Source: Rotaria socialis (taxonomy: Eukaryota; Rotifera; Eurotatoria; Philodinida; Philodinidae). From it: a stretch of DNA of 64,000 bases. The stretch is taken from contig CAJNYU010002055.1 of NCBI GenBank assembly GCA_905331475.1, positions 62,001-126,000 of the forward strand, written 5' to 3'. The notes under the pieces are model-generated. The model searched no databases. It saw nothing but the letters and a program-made list of their open reading frames with translations, and was not told the DNA's origin. The translations under genes were made by a program, and so were the position numbers. How positions within the stretch are numbered: the stretch's first letter is position 1; each line of letters begins with the position of its first letter. This document shows, piece by piece, positions 50,570-62,686 of this stretch.

Positions 50570-51879
50570 ATTGTAAGCATTGGACAGATGTGTTCACTAT
50601 TTACTATGGCCAAACAAAGTCAGAAGTTTTTCAAGTACAAGTCGGCCTTCCCCAAGGCAGTAGTCTCAGTCCCTTTATATTCGTAGTATACCATAGCGAT
50701 TTAGTAGCTTGTCTGGGTGCCCACTCAAGCCATATCTTAGCTGACGATCTGAGCGTGCTCATTCGAGCACCCATCCAGAAATCCTTCTTATCCCTAGTCG
50801 AGTATTTAGAGGTCGAAGGAAGTAAAATATGCGATAAGATTGCTGAATATTCGATTCGCTGGAAACAGCCAATCAATATAGGAAAAACTGTCGCACAACT
50901 CTTCTACTCACAAATTCGAAAGCCTACGGTAGACATATACATGTTAGGACAGAAAATCGCCATTGTAGACTCGTTCAAGTATCTTGGTTTTACTTGGACA
51001 AGTAAATTATCATTGAGACCCACTGTAAACAAAAGCCTGGAGAATATCCAAAGATCGTTGGGTAAGCTCAAATGGCTGCGTAGCGGAAAAATTTTGTCCA
51101 AAGACACTTTGAGAAGATGCTTCTTCGCGTATATATTTCCCCATTTCGCTTGGATCTTTCCATTTTTCCCCTTTCTCCCAACAACACACCAAGAGGCACT
51201 TAGAAGAAAGTATAGAGTAGCAATGCGCATAGTCCACCGTACCCCATTTGTTCGCGCTAAGGACCTTTTGAGTTTTACCCGAGAAGAACCGCTTGATACT
51301 TATGTCAAACGTTATATCTCGAAAAGATTAAAAAAGATGTGTTCTTCAGATTTAGGTTCTTCCTTATTTTTTGAAGATGTATTCCTATGGGATAATTTCC
51401 ATAAGCAAGCTAAAGATGGTGTTGGCCATCTATTTATGTTGAAACGGGTTTAACGTTTAAAGTTAAAACACCGCTCCCTTCTCCTAGACTGGCTTGATTT
51501 TAATGAACAAAGTGATAATTAGGAATATAGGAAAGAGGGAACACGAAATCCTAGTTATTAACAGCCACTTAACATTCTAACATTCTACCTTAACCTTTAT
51601 AACTCCCGCTACTTGTATTCTCTGTTCATCTCGTTACCGCTTTCATTTGCTTTATGTATCTTTATCTTTGTTTCTCCCTTTTTGTTTACTTTACTTTTTT
51701 GTTTCTCCCTTTTTGTTTACTTTACTTTTTTGTTTCTCCCTTTTTGTTTACTTTTCTTTTTTTGTTTCTTCTTTTTACTTTTATTTGTTACTTCCTGTCC
51801 CTCCCGTCCTTCCATGTTTCTCTGTTTTTGTAAGCACTTCCGAGTGTGACAATAAAAAGAGCATAAACCAAAAAAAAAA
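50570..51879 (+). mobile_element. 5'-truncated non-LTR retrotransposon (LINE)
   Basis: The open frame to 51453 encodes the C-terminal half of a reverse transcriptase: GLPQGSSLSPFIF, then the catalytic box as ILADDLSVLI (LADD rather than the common YADD). FKYLGFTWTS, RRCFFAYIFPHFAW and a C-terminal region with RIVHRTPF and EEPLDTYVKRY follow. Upstream of about 50570 the frame is closed, and no endonuclease or gag-like ORF is present, so the copy is 5'-truncated. The 3'UTR (51454-51879) has a 29-30-bp T-rich tandem repeat, an AATAAA at 51851 and a poly(A) run ending at 51879. The 3' end looks complete; the element cannot move by itself. Confidence 0.88.
51664..51780 (+). repeat. T-rich tandem repeat in the LINE 3'UTR
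   Basis: About three copies of a 29-30-bp unit (core TTTGTTTCTCCCTTTTTG followed by TTTACTTTAC) with a decaying fourth, just before the poly(A) signal of the non-LTR element. Simple 3'UTR repeats occur in several LINE families. Confidence 0.85.
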
Positions 51880-54058
51880 CAACAGCAGATGTTCACTTAC
51901 TTATTTACTCTAATTAGCTAATTTGCTTTGTTTTCTTCGTTTTTCTTAATGAATTATTGATGACTTTAATGAAAATCTAAATGAGTTGTGTTTTAGACAA
52001 GGAATGATTGATTGATTTAATCTAAGAGAAAACAATAGAAGTGTTGACTAATCATTTACACACATTGTCTCATTTTTGTTAAACCTAGGAGCGAGAGAGT
52101 AATGCAGGAATCTTAATGGATGTATGTTGTTAAAAAGTGCTCCATTGATCAAAAGTCATGCATTTTAATGAAATCACAAACTGTATTCATCTATTGAATG
52201 CCATAAAAAGCTTTTCTTTAATATGCCATATTATATTCAGTTATTGGCAACGTCCAAGCATTGAAATTATAAAAAGCATCTTTCGCTGACTCTAGATAGT
52301 CACCGGTTGATCGAGTAAATACATATATATATAGAGAGAGAGAGATTTATTAAGGACAAAACACGAGGAATATAAATTCAGGTGAAAATAAACTAATTCC
52401 AAGTTCTTGGAATAGATTTGCTGCTTTCGACAAAAATATTAAGAAACTGAATTCAGAAAAAGAGATTTCTTTCAATGTATACTCTCGTTTGAATTGATCC
52501 TATTTTGAAAAAAAGCAGCATGTATGAAATAAGAATGATAATGATCTATATGAATTATTTTCAGAATAAACTATCATTTATAACACTATTAGTATGGCAA
52601 TAATGAGTTGTGTGACAGATTTCATTTCATATATTTTCGAATAATGAAAAAACGCTGAAAAGTAACGGATGCGCTTCTCTTAACTATACATAATTTACTA
52701 CCAGTACGAATAAATTTAGAATAGTAGATTACTCCATTGAAGATTATTGAGTTCTGTTGTCGTATTTTGAACAGATATTTACAATTCAAGAAAGGTCGAT
52801 ATCATCGAATCTTCTGAATCTCGCCATTAACAATAATTGAATTAGTTTGTAAGATATTAGTTACGATAGGATTATTTGTCCTCATGAATACTCAGCGAAA
52901 ACACGCTATTATCGATTTGAAAAATATCGTCCATTTGATCTTTTATAAATAGTTATTATCTAGAATAATATTGACAAGGATAATCGGAGAAAAACTATTT
53001 AAGTAGGTTAGAATGCTATTTATAGACATTTATGATGTTAAAGCAAATTTGTTCTGGCCTAATCATTCATCTGTGATTATTATTTAAAATAATATTGCCT
53101 TCGTGCATCAATTAATAGCAGAATTACTCGATGACATTTTTTGCAATGTAAAGCTCCTTTAATTTAAAGAGAAAGTGATCCTGTAAAAAGCAAATCTAGA
53201 ACTATTTAACTCGTATATGATAAAGTCATTCGATGTCCCAAACAGGTATTGCCAGCTATACAATGAAATCTATGTTATTGTATTGTTTTTTTTCAAATAA
53301 AGGATTTCGGCAAGTAGAAGTAATGCTTATACTTTTCCGTATGAATCTAACAAATGAATTGATAAAACATAATAAATATACTTAGTCTATTGTTTGCAAG
53401 TAGAACTAGGTGTGTTAGGGTAGAATCAAGACCAAGAAAAATCTCATACGTAATGATCAAGGAGTGTAAAGGGTTATACGATAGATCTCTATTGACAAAA
53501 TCTGTAGGGAACTAGATAAACCTAATATTTTCTATTTAAATATTACATGAGAATGTATTCAATCTCAGTTTATTTGTGTATACCTTCTATTTCGTTAAAC
53601 AAAATACACTGCAAAGTTGCCGATAAGAGCATATTAAATTAGAGCAATCCATTGGTATTCTTCTTGGATCATCACATTGAATCACGTGCCTACATAACGA
53701 GCATGTTGAGTATCACATGGAATTACTAGTTCTATGTGATTGCATTATTCTGATCATTTATTGAATCATAGTGGATTCATGTTGAAAGTAACCAGACAAG
53801 ATAACGTGTTATCGCAGTTATCGGTTTGATAATTCCTTGAGTCTGTTTCAGTTACATATGTAAATCATCAATACATTGTTTAAATAAAAAATTGAACTGG
53901 CTAATACATGGGTATTTCAAAATTGATATCTGGGCATTTTAAAAAGCTATATAATCATATGCTTCCTATACGTAGCTAGTAGTCAAGAAATATTTGAATA
54001 TTTAAAAGAATAATTGCAAAAGACACTCCTCTCCCTGGACATTATGATATCTTTTTCA
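51880..54058. other. intergenic AT-rich DNA
   Basis: No gene is seen. A short (AT)n/(GA)n tract lies near 52320-52350. Confidence 0.5.
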
Positions 54059-54525
54059 TCAATTTTTCAATACATTTGAATTAAAACAAGTTTGATTAGA
54101 GTCCAAACTAGTGCGATATTCTGGAAAAAACAACCTATCTTGTTCAATGAATGATTTAAAGAATTTGGAAGTTGCTTTTTTCAACGAAGAATTTACTAAT
54201 CGTTCTTCACAAAACTCAAACGAAAGACAAATGGTACCAGAATAGCTTTGGAAATTATAATGAAACCGTAACATTTTTTTGACGTTGTTACATGGCTAAA
54301 TTACTTGAAAATAAAAGAGAAGTTTTCAATGAATCCATTTTTCCTCTTATTTCTAATGAAAACCGTTGGTGACATTTTCAATGGGATCAATAACTTCCAT
54401 AATAATCTATCCATCGAGCATGGCTTTTGACTGCATTTGTTTTGTATTATCACAGAATAACATACTAATTCTGACTTAAATTTAGCTTTTCCTAATCGAA
54501 AACTTCTAATTTTTGGTGATTTCAT
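54059..54525 (-). CDS. small two-exon orphan gene
   Basis: ATG is at 54525. Exon 1 (54525-54305) ends AA|GTAATT. A 59-bp intron, the typical size here, ends TTTCCAAAG. Exon 2 is 54245-54059 and the phases join (AA|C). The product would be 135 aa, including MKSPKIRSFRLGKAKFK, GTICLSFEFCEERLVNSS and KFFKSFIEQDRLFFPEYR. It is basic, with several Cys, and has no signal peptide or membrane helix. No family is recognised. The matching phase and canonical intron length argue against chance. Confidence 0.45.
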
Positions 54526-55125
54526 TTTTTTGATTTAAAATAAGATAAATCTAAAAAATCCCTATGCCTTGTCTACGAGTACATTCCATTGATATCGCAT
54601 GAAATGCAATAAATAGTTAGTGATTGATGCATAGCATTTGAAGTGATACAGCTGGATTATCAACGTCATATTATATTCATTGTGCTTGTCATGAATGATT
54701 GAAAGATAAAAGGAAAATAACATATTTTGTCAAGGCTGTCAGACGAATATTTGGCAATGAAAATTTTCTAATAATATTAATATTGTAAGACTAATGTGTA
54801 CATGTTTCTTCGAACGGTATTATAAAAATTTCAAGTTTACATTATCTCATAAAATAAAATTTTTGTGAATCATTGATGGATAAAAGTTGTTCGTATAATT
54901 TTTAGTATTCGAAAATTTTAAAATTTCTTCTGAACATTTGATTTCTGTGAAAGACATTCATTTATGCTGCCCTATAGATTTGTGTTTGCTCTTGTGACCA
55001 AAATATTTACTTCAACAAAATATATTTAAAAGCTTCTTAAAACTTCTAATGAAAATAGCGTTGACAACTACTTATATAAATGTACAAAAAAAAATTCTAA
55101 ACCAATAAGAATTGAAATTATTCTT

Positions 55126-57318
55126 TTATAAAGTTGTTGTAAGATGCCTATTATGATCAATTTTAGAATGAATAAAATATGCTCCATACGCTTTTTTAGT
55201 ATCATTAGTATGATGATTCTGTTCGTTAATAATCATGTGAGGCACAGTGTCAACATCTTGTAGTTCATCTTCAACATCCGAGAAGTCATTAATTAATGCA
55301 TCATTTGATAATAATTCAATATTGTTATCTATTATAACGTTTTTTTCGATATTCGAAGAATGTTTTTTTGGCTCATCGTTACAATTTGATTGTTCAGATC
55401 TTTTTTGTTTCTGTGTTTCATCATGTTTACACATAATTGCTGAACATGAAGGTTTCGAAAGAATATTTTCACAGTTATTTCGAAAACTTCGATTTAAAAA
55501 TGCGTATAATAATGGATTAATTGCTGAATTTAAGTAAGCAAACGAATGTGCAACAGCTTTGAAGTAATACAAAAAAGCTGTTCTTCGATCAAAAAAGTTT
55601 GTCGGCACAATATACAATGTAATAGGCAACCAACAAAGGGAAAAGACAAGCGTAACAACTGCAACCATTTTTGTTACGGTTCGACGTCGTTTAGACCATT
55701 TAACAGGACTAGACACCTATAGAAATGTGAAAAGCAACGAACATATTGATGAAAATCGAAAAGAAAAAGAATTTTGTTTTCGCATACCCTTCTTGTTTTC
55801 AATTTATTCTCGTTTGAATAAACATAATAAAGTAATTTAGCATAACAAATAAGAATAATTGCTAATGGAATAAAATAATACAATGTAACCGTATATACTC
55901 GAAATCGTTTTTGTAGCTCTTCCTCTGTTAACAATACACATTGCCTATAATTAGCATCATTAATAACACCATAATGAAAATAGCATGGCGAAGCAAATAT
56001 GCACGAAACTAAAAAATAAATAAATGTGGAAACTTCGGATTTCATCCGAGAGTTATGTGTACTGCAAAAAGTGCATGCGACATATGAGTCATTCTAGAAT
56101 GCCTGAACACGAAAATTATCATGAGAAACTAGACAATTTGATTTCTGGATGGAGTTTTTGTGAATTTTGAGACGTTTTTCAGGCGATGTTTCGTTAGAAA
56201 GCTATGACTTAGTTCAAAACTAATATCAGATTTAGAATCAGCGTTAAAAACTGAGTCGATTTATATATGTTGTGAATAATTCTGAGAAAATTTTTTTTTT
56301 GAAAAAAATTCCCTGTACTCCCCCTCAGTGATGGTCTGATCAAAAATGACAATTTTTTCAACAACTCAGCCATTTCTTGGCGGATCCTTCTCATCTTCGA
56401 ACTCGACCTAGATATTGATAAGACAATTCTGTGCACAAAATTTCAGCTCAATCGAATGTAATTGTGAAGAGTTATCGAATAAATGGACGGCCGGACACAC
56501 TGACCGATTCTATAGTGTACTCTTTTTTTTTGAGTACACAAAAAACAAGAATAGAAATGTCAACTTCATTAAGATCAGTAACGAATAGATATCATTAAAA
56601 ACAAAACTTGAATTATGACATGATAAATACGATTATAATTATATAGAATAACAAGGAAATAGATGTTATACTTACGCAACCAAATGATTAAACTGAGTAG
56701 AAAGACTGTTCTTGGTTTTCGCCATTTAATATCTTCAAATGGATGCACGACATAAATATACCGATCAATAGTCATTATGACTAACGTAAGGACAGTAACC
56801 AGAACACTGACAAATGAAGTAAAATTGAGAAGTTTACAAATGGTTTGATTGAAGTACCTTATAGAAGAAAATAACAACAATAATTAGAAAATGTTTTCAT
56901 TTATGTTTCAAATTCTGCGTGCGTTTACCAATGTTCAAATGTATATTGAACAACTAGGAATGGCATACAGAATGCCAAGAAGACAATATCAGTGACAGCC
57001 ACTAAAAACAAGATTTCAATTCATAATATAATCAACTTTAGGCAAACATCGTATAACGCACGGTTTACAATGAAACAATTAGTAACGTTGCTGAATTTTT
57101 CGTACCGAATTGCAACAACTATAACGAGAGTATTGCCTAATAAAATATAACAAAAAAGAAACGTGAAATTATCGTATTGGGAAAAGCAAATAGTATTTTA
57201 TTTCACCTATAATACCAGCAACAGCAATTAATACCCAAGCACTAGCAAAAACAAGTCGTGTATGCAGTGATGGACCATCATCATCATCATATCCACTTGA
57301 ACTATTACCATTATTCAT
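55126..57318 (-). CDS. class A GPCR, galanin/allatostatin-A-receptor-like
   Basis: Seven exons join in phase: 57318-57207, 57136-57106, 57090-57062, 57001-56929, 56857-56676, 56008-55788 and 55716-55126, giving 412 aa. A short glycosylatable N-terminus (NNGNSSSGYDDDD) precedes seven helices. Landmarks are GNTLVIVVAIR (TM1), FIVNLAVTDIVFLAFCMPF (TM2), Cys in NQTICKLLNF (TM3) pairing with RQCVLL in loop 2, DRYIYVVHP (DRY box), FSLCWLPITLYIV (CWxP, TM6) and NSAINPLLYAFLNRSFR (NPxxY, TM7). The basic third loop (KWSKRRRTVTKM) and long Ser/Asp-rich tail fit a G-protein-coupled neuropeptide receptor. The VVHPF and RTVTKMV context suggests the galanin/allatostatin-A group. Ligand is unknown. The 29-bp exon 3 is needed to restore TM2. 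Confidence 0.88.
56090..56540. repeat. probable dispersed repeat in GPCR intron 5
   Basis: The 667-bp intron 56009-56675 has a block with more balanced base composition. It runs from a homopolymer-rich part (CTGTACTCCCCCTCAGTGAT) to GGACGGCCGGACACACTGACC and a T-run. This type of CGGACAxACxGACC string recurs in interspersed repeats of many invertebrates. No inverted ends or target duplication could be fixed. Confidence 0.35.
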
Positions 57319-58733
57319 GATAGACACAGAATTGTTTATAGTTAATGCATTAATATATTTATTAATTATGTATAAACTGTCAACGTGAATGATATCATAT
57401 ACAAATTAAATTATTCTAGAAAGATATAAAAGCGAACATCTCATGTCTCGATATATAATTCATATGAATGTCAAACGAGAAAGCTCCTTTCATGTTGTAA
57501 TCTTATTAATGAGCGGCTCCTGAAAGCTTTTGTGCTTGTGATAATAGATGATAATATTTAAAACGAAAACTAGATAATGTTACTATGACTTAACGTGCCA
57601 CTAGGACGTTTGAACAACATCAAATACGTAGTAACTATTAGCTGGGTAAGATTACCTTATCTAATAGTTATTTACTATAATGTGGAACAGTTTTTTAAAA
57701 GAAATCTTGACTGATTGATACTAACCATGGAAATGAAATGATGTGAACAAAAGAACAAGAAACAGATAAGTGGATTACCTGAGGATATGCACTTAAGATA
57801 ACTACTATTTATAGCAGTTTTTTATTGTTTTTTTTCTAGTTGAAAAAAATCAATTTCCTTAATAAGAAAACGTGTTTCTTATCGTATTTTTCTTCTTCTC
57901 TATTATTAATGTTTTCGACTAAGATCTTGAAAAATCTTCCTATGAAAAAAGATACATCTTTGGTTTCCTGAAAATTATAATCGGATGATCGTCAACATGC
58001 GTTTATCTCACAGTAAGGAACGGAAAGACTCATCTTACTAAGAGAAAAACGAATAGAAAAGAGAACCTAATCAATACAAACTCTAGCTAATGTATCAAAG
58101 ATAAGGGCTTTGACGCATGATTTCAATCGTCAAAATACTACATTGATGGATTTGGATCAAGCTAGACTAAAAATATAACATCTATTTTCTTTGACAGCTG
58201 CGATCTGGATTGGTAATATCAAAAATAAAGGTCCTATTCAATAAGAAAATTTCTAAGCCATACCACTGTCAACTTATTTTCTTTTGATCTCATCATTATT
58301 TAAAGTATACGACAAATGATTTGCTTTTTTTCCATACGAATAGACGCGATAATACAAAGGATATCTAATTATCCACGCATGCTACGAGTCTCTTCAAACA
58401 AAGTCCTATTTCAAAGAACACGCATCAATAACCATAATATTTCTAAAAATATCGTTAAAAATAAAATATAACATTTAAGACTTTTCGATATCTATATATA
58501 TATATATTGATCAAGATCAATATCAATTTAATAATTTTGTTTTGATCTGAATTTATAAACTAAATTGTGGTCGGTAATATCTTCAAGAACTAATACAACG
58601 AGACACAATGACATGACTATAGATAAAAGAGAAAAAAGCGGAAATGGTTATCAGTTTCCGTAATAAAATTCAAAAAGGAAGAAAATGAGCTATAATCTAG
58701 TGAAGATTTGGTTGATGATCAAGTGACAACAAC
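57319..58733. other. intergenic AT-rich DNA upstream of the GPCR
   Basis: No coding sequence is apparent. It presumably contains the receptor promoter. Confidence 0.45.
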
Positions 58734-58930
58734 CAGGGACGACGCGAAGTAATAAAAATATAGGGGGGTTACTTGAAAGCGGGAGGATTTTTTTCAAAAA
58801 TCGGAGTAAATCAATAAAAATCTCTTCTATTTTCTTCAAATCGGAGTAAAATTGAAACAAAAATTTCCAAAGTTGGGGAGGGAAGGGGGGGCAACCCCCC
58901 CCCCCCCCCCCCCCTTTCGCGTCGTCCCTG
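58734..58930. mobile_element. hAT-type MITE with a 20-C homopolymer
   Basis: A 197-bp element with inverted ends CAGGGACGACGCGAA at the left and TTCGCGTCGTCCCTG at the right. A perfect 8-bp target duplication ACAACAAC flanks it (58726-58733 and 58931-58938). The CAGGG start fits the hAT end consensus. The interior holds two copies of AAATCGGAGTAAA, a G-rich run and an uninterrupted run of 20 C (58895-58914). It has no coding capacity. Confidence 0.88.
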
Positions 58931-59655
58931 ACAACAACACAACTCAGCGAAAATATATCGGTCGCGAGAAGAAGAAGAAAAACAAGAATTACTTACTGTA
59001 CAGAGAATTTTCATTTTCATCTGTCAATACTCAAGTCACTACGCATCAATTGGATGACATACACAAAATGACAAAAGGAAAAAGTTGGAGTAGTATTGGT
59101 AAGTGAATATCTTGTGTAAAACTCATGTTCCATAGATAAAGGAACAAATACCGCCCACCAAATGGTGTCAACATTGATGTGTACATATATTTATTATACT
59201 TGTTTATTTTCTTTCAGGCATTATTTATGATTTGTTTTTTTATCTGTCTCTGATTATTTTTTCACTGTAAGATGAATTCCATCATCAATAGTTAGAACGG
59301 GTTCTTCGGGGAAAACAGCGGAAAAAATACAGGAAATAAATTTAATGAAATCTTTCACGGTGCTTTTCTTGTGGGTTATTAATCTTCGTTGTTTATGAAA
59401 CATCAAAGACGTGCCGGAAATTTAAAGATAATACAATCACGATTCCAGAAAATTTCAACGGGACTGCTATATCTCCAGCGAGTTATTCATAAAATGTGAC
59501 ATTCAGAATCCAGCTGCGAGAATGGCGACACTAGAAAACATCGTGAATCAATCTGCCTCATTTCTATCGTATATTTAGACATTAATGACTATGATGTTCA
59601 TATCTGTTATTAATTTGTGTAATCAAAAAACACACTGTTCTTGGTTTTCCTTTGA

Positions 59656-60510
59656 TTATGAATAATAATCATGGTGGCGTCTTAATGATAAACATAAGAA
59701 TGAATCGATGATGTCTTCTATTTCTTGTATATTATTCTTAAAAATCTCTTGAGGTAATAACACATAACAAATTGATGAAAGAAAAACAGTACACTTGACT
59801 ATACCAGAGAATTTCATCAATACAAGCGTAAAACAAATCTGTAGAGAACGCAGATAGGCAATAATTTCTGTATCTAAAAATAAAAAGTCCCATGTATGTG
59901 CTAAAACTGATCATATCATATTTTGTACTATGGCTACTCATCTATAGGAAAAAAAAATTCATTTATTATTTTTTTCAATCTTACTCAAAAGAGCATCCAC
60001 TTATTATTCCTGCACTTGTCTCAACTTAATCATTATTCTAATTTTTTTTAAAAGCGTGCTTCTATTGTGAAGTTCAAAGACATTTACTACCATTATACTA
60101 ATTGTCCGGAAGAGCAATGACATTGAGTCAATATTCTATAATATATTGATAATACAAAAAAAAATGAATCTTCAGTTTTCCTTGGCCGATCTGTAAAATG
60201 ATTAAATTCTTAAAGTTTTATAGTTGAATAACTTATCCATAGGGAGGGAAAAAAACAAACAATTCGTATTCAAAGTTATGACGAGAACGTTTTATATGAT
60301 TGCGATAAGCATCAATTAATAGCTGCAAATCTGGAGGTACAATTACAATATAATAAACAATATCTTGCAATTTCTTTTCATAGTCTCTAAAATGTCGTAT
60401 CTTTCATGATCTTTACTAAATAAAATATTATTCCAGAACATATACCGACGAATAACATCGATGAATAGGAAAAAAATGCACGCATATACGTATATAGAGT
60501 TATGTTGTTA
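59656..60510 (-). pseudogene. unrecognised degraded gene with exon-like pieces
   Basis: Two coding-like pieces lie on the minus strand. The upstream one is open from about 60510 and contains ACIFFLFIDVIRR. It joins in phase across a 59-bp intron (60445-60387, GTATATG...CATTTTAG) to 60386-60233, which encodes DYEKKLQDIVYYIVIVPPD and NHIKRSRHNFEYELFVFFPP before TAA. The second, about 59910-59656, is open for ~80 codons with AHTWDFLFLDTEIIAYLRSL and EIFKNNIQEIEDIIDSF. The canonical intron argues for real coding ancestry. The lack of a start and the intervening stops argue for decay. No family is recognised. Confidence 0.35.
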
Positions 60511-62684
60511 TTTTTTTTAATGAACCATTGATTTATATATTGAAAACGATATGTTGAATGAATCATAAACAATGTAAGCTTTTCACTTTTAATGAAGAAA
60601 AAAAATTCTATTATGTTTCAATCGATGAAAATAGCGTAAGCAAATACTGTAGGGAGTCAAAAGCAACGATTTCAAAAATTATATCTTATTAAATATGCCA
60701 AACAATGACAATTGAGTTTATCTCTAAATTTGTGATCGATCAATAAATTTTTATAAATTTATGATATTTAATCTCTAAAGATAAAAAAGCATGTTTAGTA
60801 TGACTCACACAAGATCAAGCTAGATAAATTAAAATGGCAAATCTTCATATGTGTACATAGTAGATGTAAGAATCCTGTTAAAAACTTCGACAACTTTCTT
60901 GAAGCCAATGATTTTAGATGTAAACAGTTTATCTTGATGTTATCACTTCAAGTATAAAATGAGAACATTCCTATATCACTAGGGGGGAGATCAATTTATT
61001 TAGTTTACATACAATATAGATATACTAATTATTCTACCATGCTGATCTTTATAATCTATTCTATAGTTATTTCTAACAAATTTTTGTCTCATCTATATAG
61101 TTATATATGATGTCTTTGCTTATTAGACTACGATGTATTACTTTATTCGTTCTCTTATTTATTAAGAATGAAGGCTTTATATTTCGTAGTATCATTATAG
61201 CACGATCTAGTCAAACTAAATTTGATTCATTGTTATAATAAAAAGATACTTGATTCTTTTAAAAGACACGCCTGAAATCAGATGGTAAAAACATGAGATG
61301 ACTTATATTTCTTTCGTATTTCTGTCAAAGAATTATTGTAGGGAAGAATGAGTAGTTTTCAATTTTAGATTATAGTTCATGATTTATTGTTTAAAATGTT
61401 GCTAGAAGAATGTTTAGTTCAGATATAGTAAGCTAATTATATTTTTAAAATAGTTTGAATATGTAAAAAAAAACTATGTTCTTAGGTTCTATAAAAGAAA
61501 TGAGTTTGCATCTATTTTCTCTTATAAGAAACAATTACAAATATCTAGCTATATAATCTCATTAATAAATCTATAGGCCGTATTTCTAGGAAAGCAAAAA
61601 ATTTTGCATCGCCATTTTCTTAAGATTTAGAAATATTTAAGTTATTAATTTTCAGATGATAATATTTGTCAGTATAAAATGCAAATTATAATTGTATCGT
61701 CTCATATTTGACCAAAAGCATTTCAATATGATTTTGTAGAAAATTTTTCTAGTTTTCTCATTTATTCAACATAAAAAATGAGAATATTTCTTCGAAAATA
61801 AATAAGATGCTTATTTTGTTTTTATACAAAACAAATTCCATAGCTAAATCATTTGTGTAAACTTGTAGGCAGTATTCATAAAACCCCTCAGTCTATATCA
61901 AACAATGTTTTTATTAAAAAAATTTGTCTCAAAAGACCAACTAACAATAATCTATGCTTTCAGGCTGAAACTAAAACTTGTCGATCAAGAACAGTACTTG
62001 TACACTATATAATCTGTAATAGAAATGACCAATAATCTTTTAACAGACAAAAGTGACTCTCGATAATGTTACTACATTGAAATATAAAAGAAATCCAATT
62101 AAGACAAAATACTTGCCCCATTCGTGAAGTTTGATACTTAAATGTTTGTAATTATGAAGATGTTTTGTTGTTGTTATTGCGTAAAAGAGTTCTATAACCG
62201 TAAAGAATAAAAACAATGAGGCTTTTAAAATCTAAATGGATAGGGAAGCTGAATAACCATGGTAACGAGTTAATTCAGCATTTTAGAGTCAATTCTTATT
62301 CGGTTTCTATTAAAAATACCAAAGATAATTTTGTCATAATATTTTGTTCCTAATAAGAAAAATAATATGATTTTCAGTATAACTCGAGATTAGCCTACTC
62401 ATTATGTAAAATAAATATTTTTGACTGTCTTCTGGGAATGCATTGATTGCTTCCAACGATTTCTTTTGCATTTTCCCTTGCAAAAACATGTAATTATAAC
62501 AGATATGCGTTTGCATAGAAATTTTCTCAAGAAAAAAAAATGTTCAATATTGTAGTAACAATTATTAAGATCGATTATAGTTGATGCAAATTATTTTATT
62601 GACGACGTATAAAGTTGAAATTATGTTCTAAACTTCTTTTTTTTGTCATTATTTGAATAATCAGTAATTTAATAGGTAACAGTC
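60511..62684. other. intergenic AT-rich DNA
   Basis: Only short frames typical of AT-rich sequence; nothing supportable. Confidence 0.5.
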
Positions 62685-62686
62685 TA

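Noticed and set aside
51613..51913. Phe/Leu-rich frames of 78 and 88 codons
   Set aside because: They arise from the T-rich tandem repeat in the LINE 3'UTR.
61853..62516. Short 60-codon frames near the right end
   Set aside because: Length and composition are expected by chance in this AT-rich DNA.
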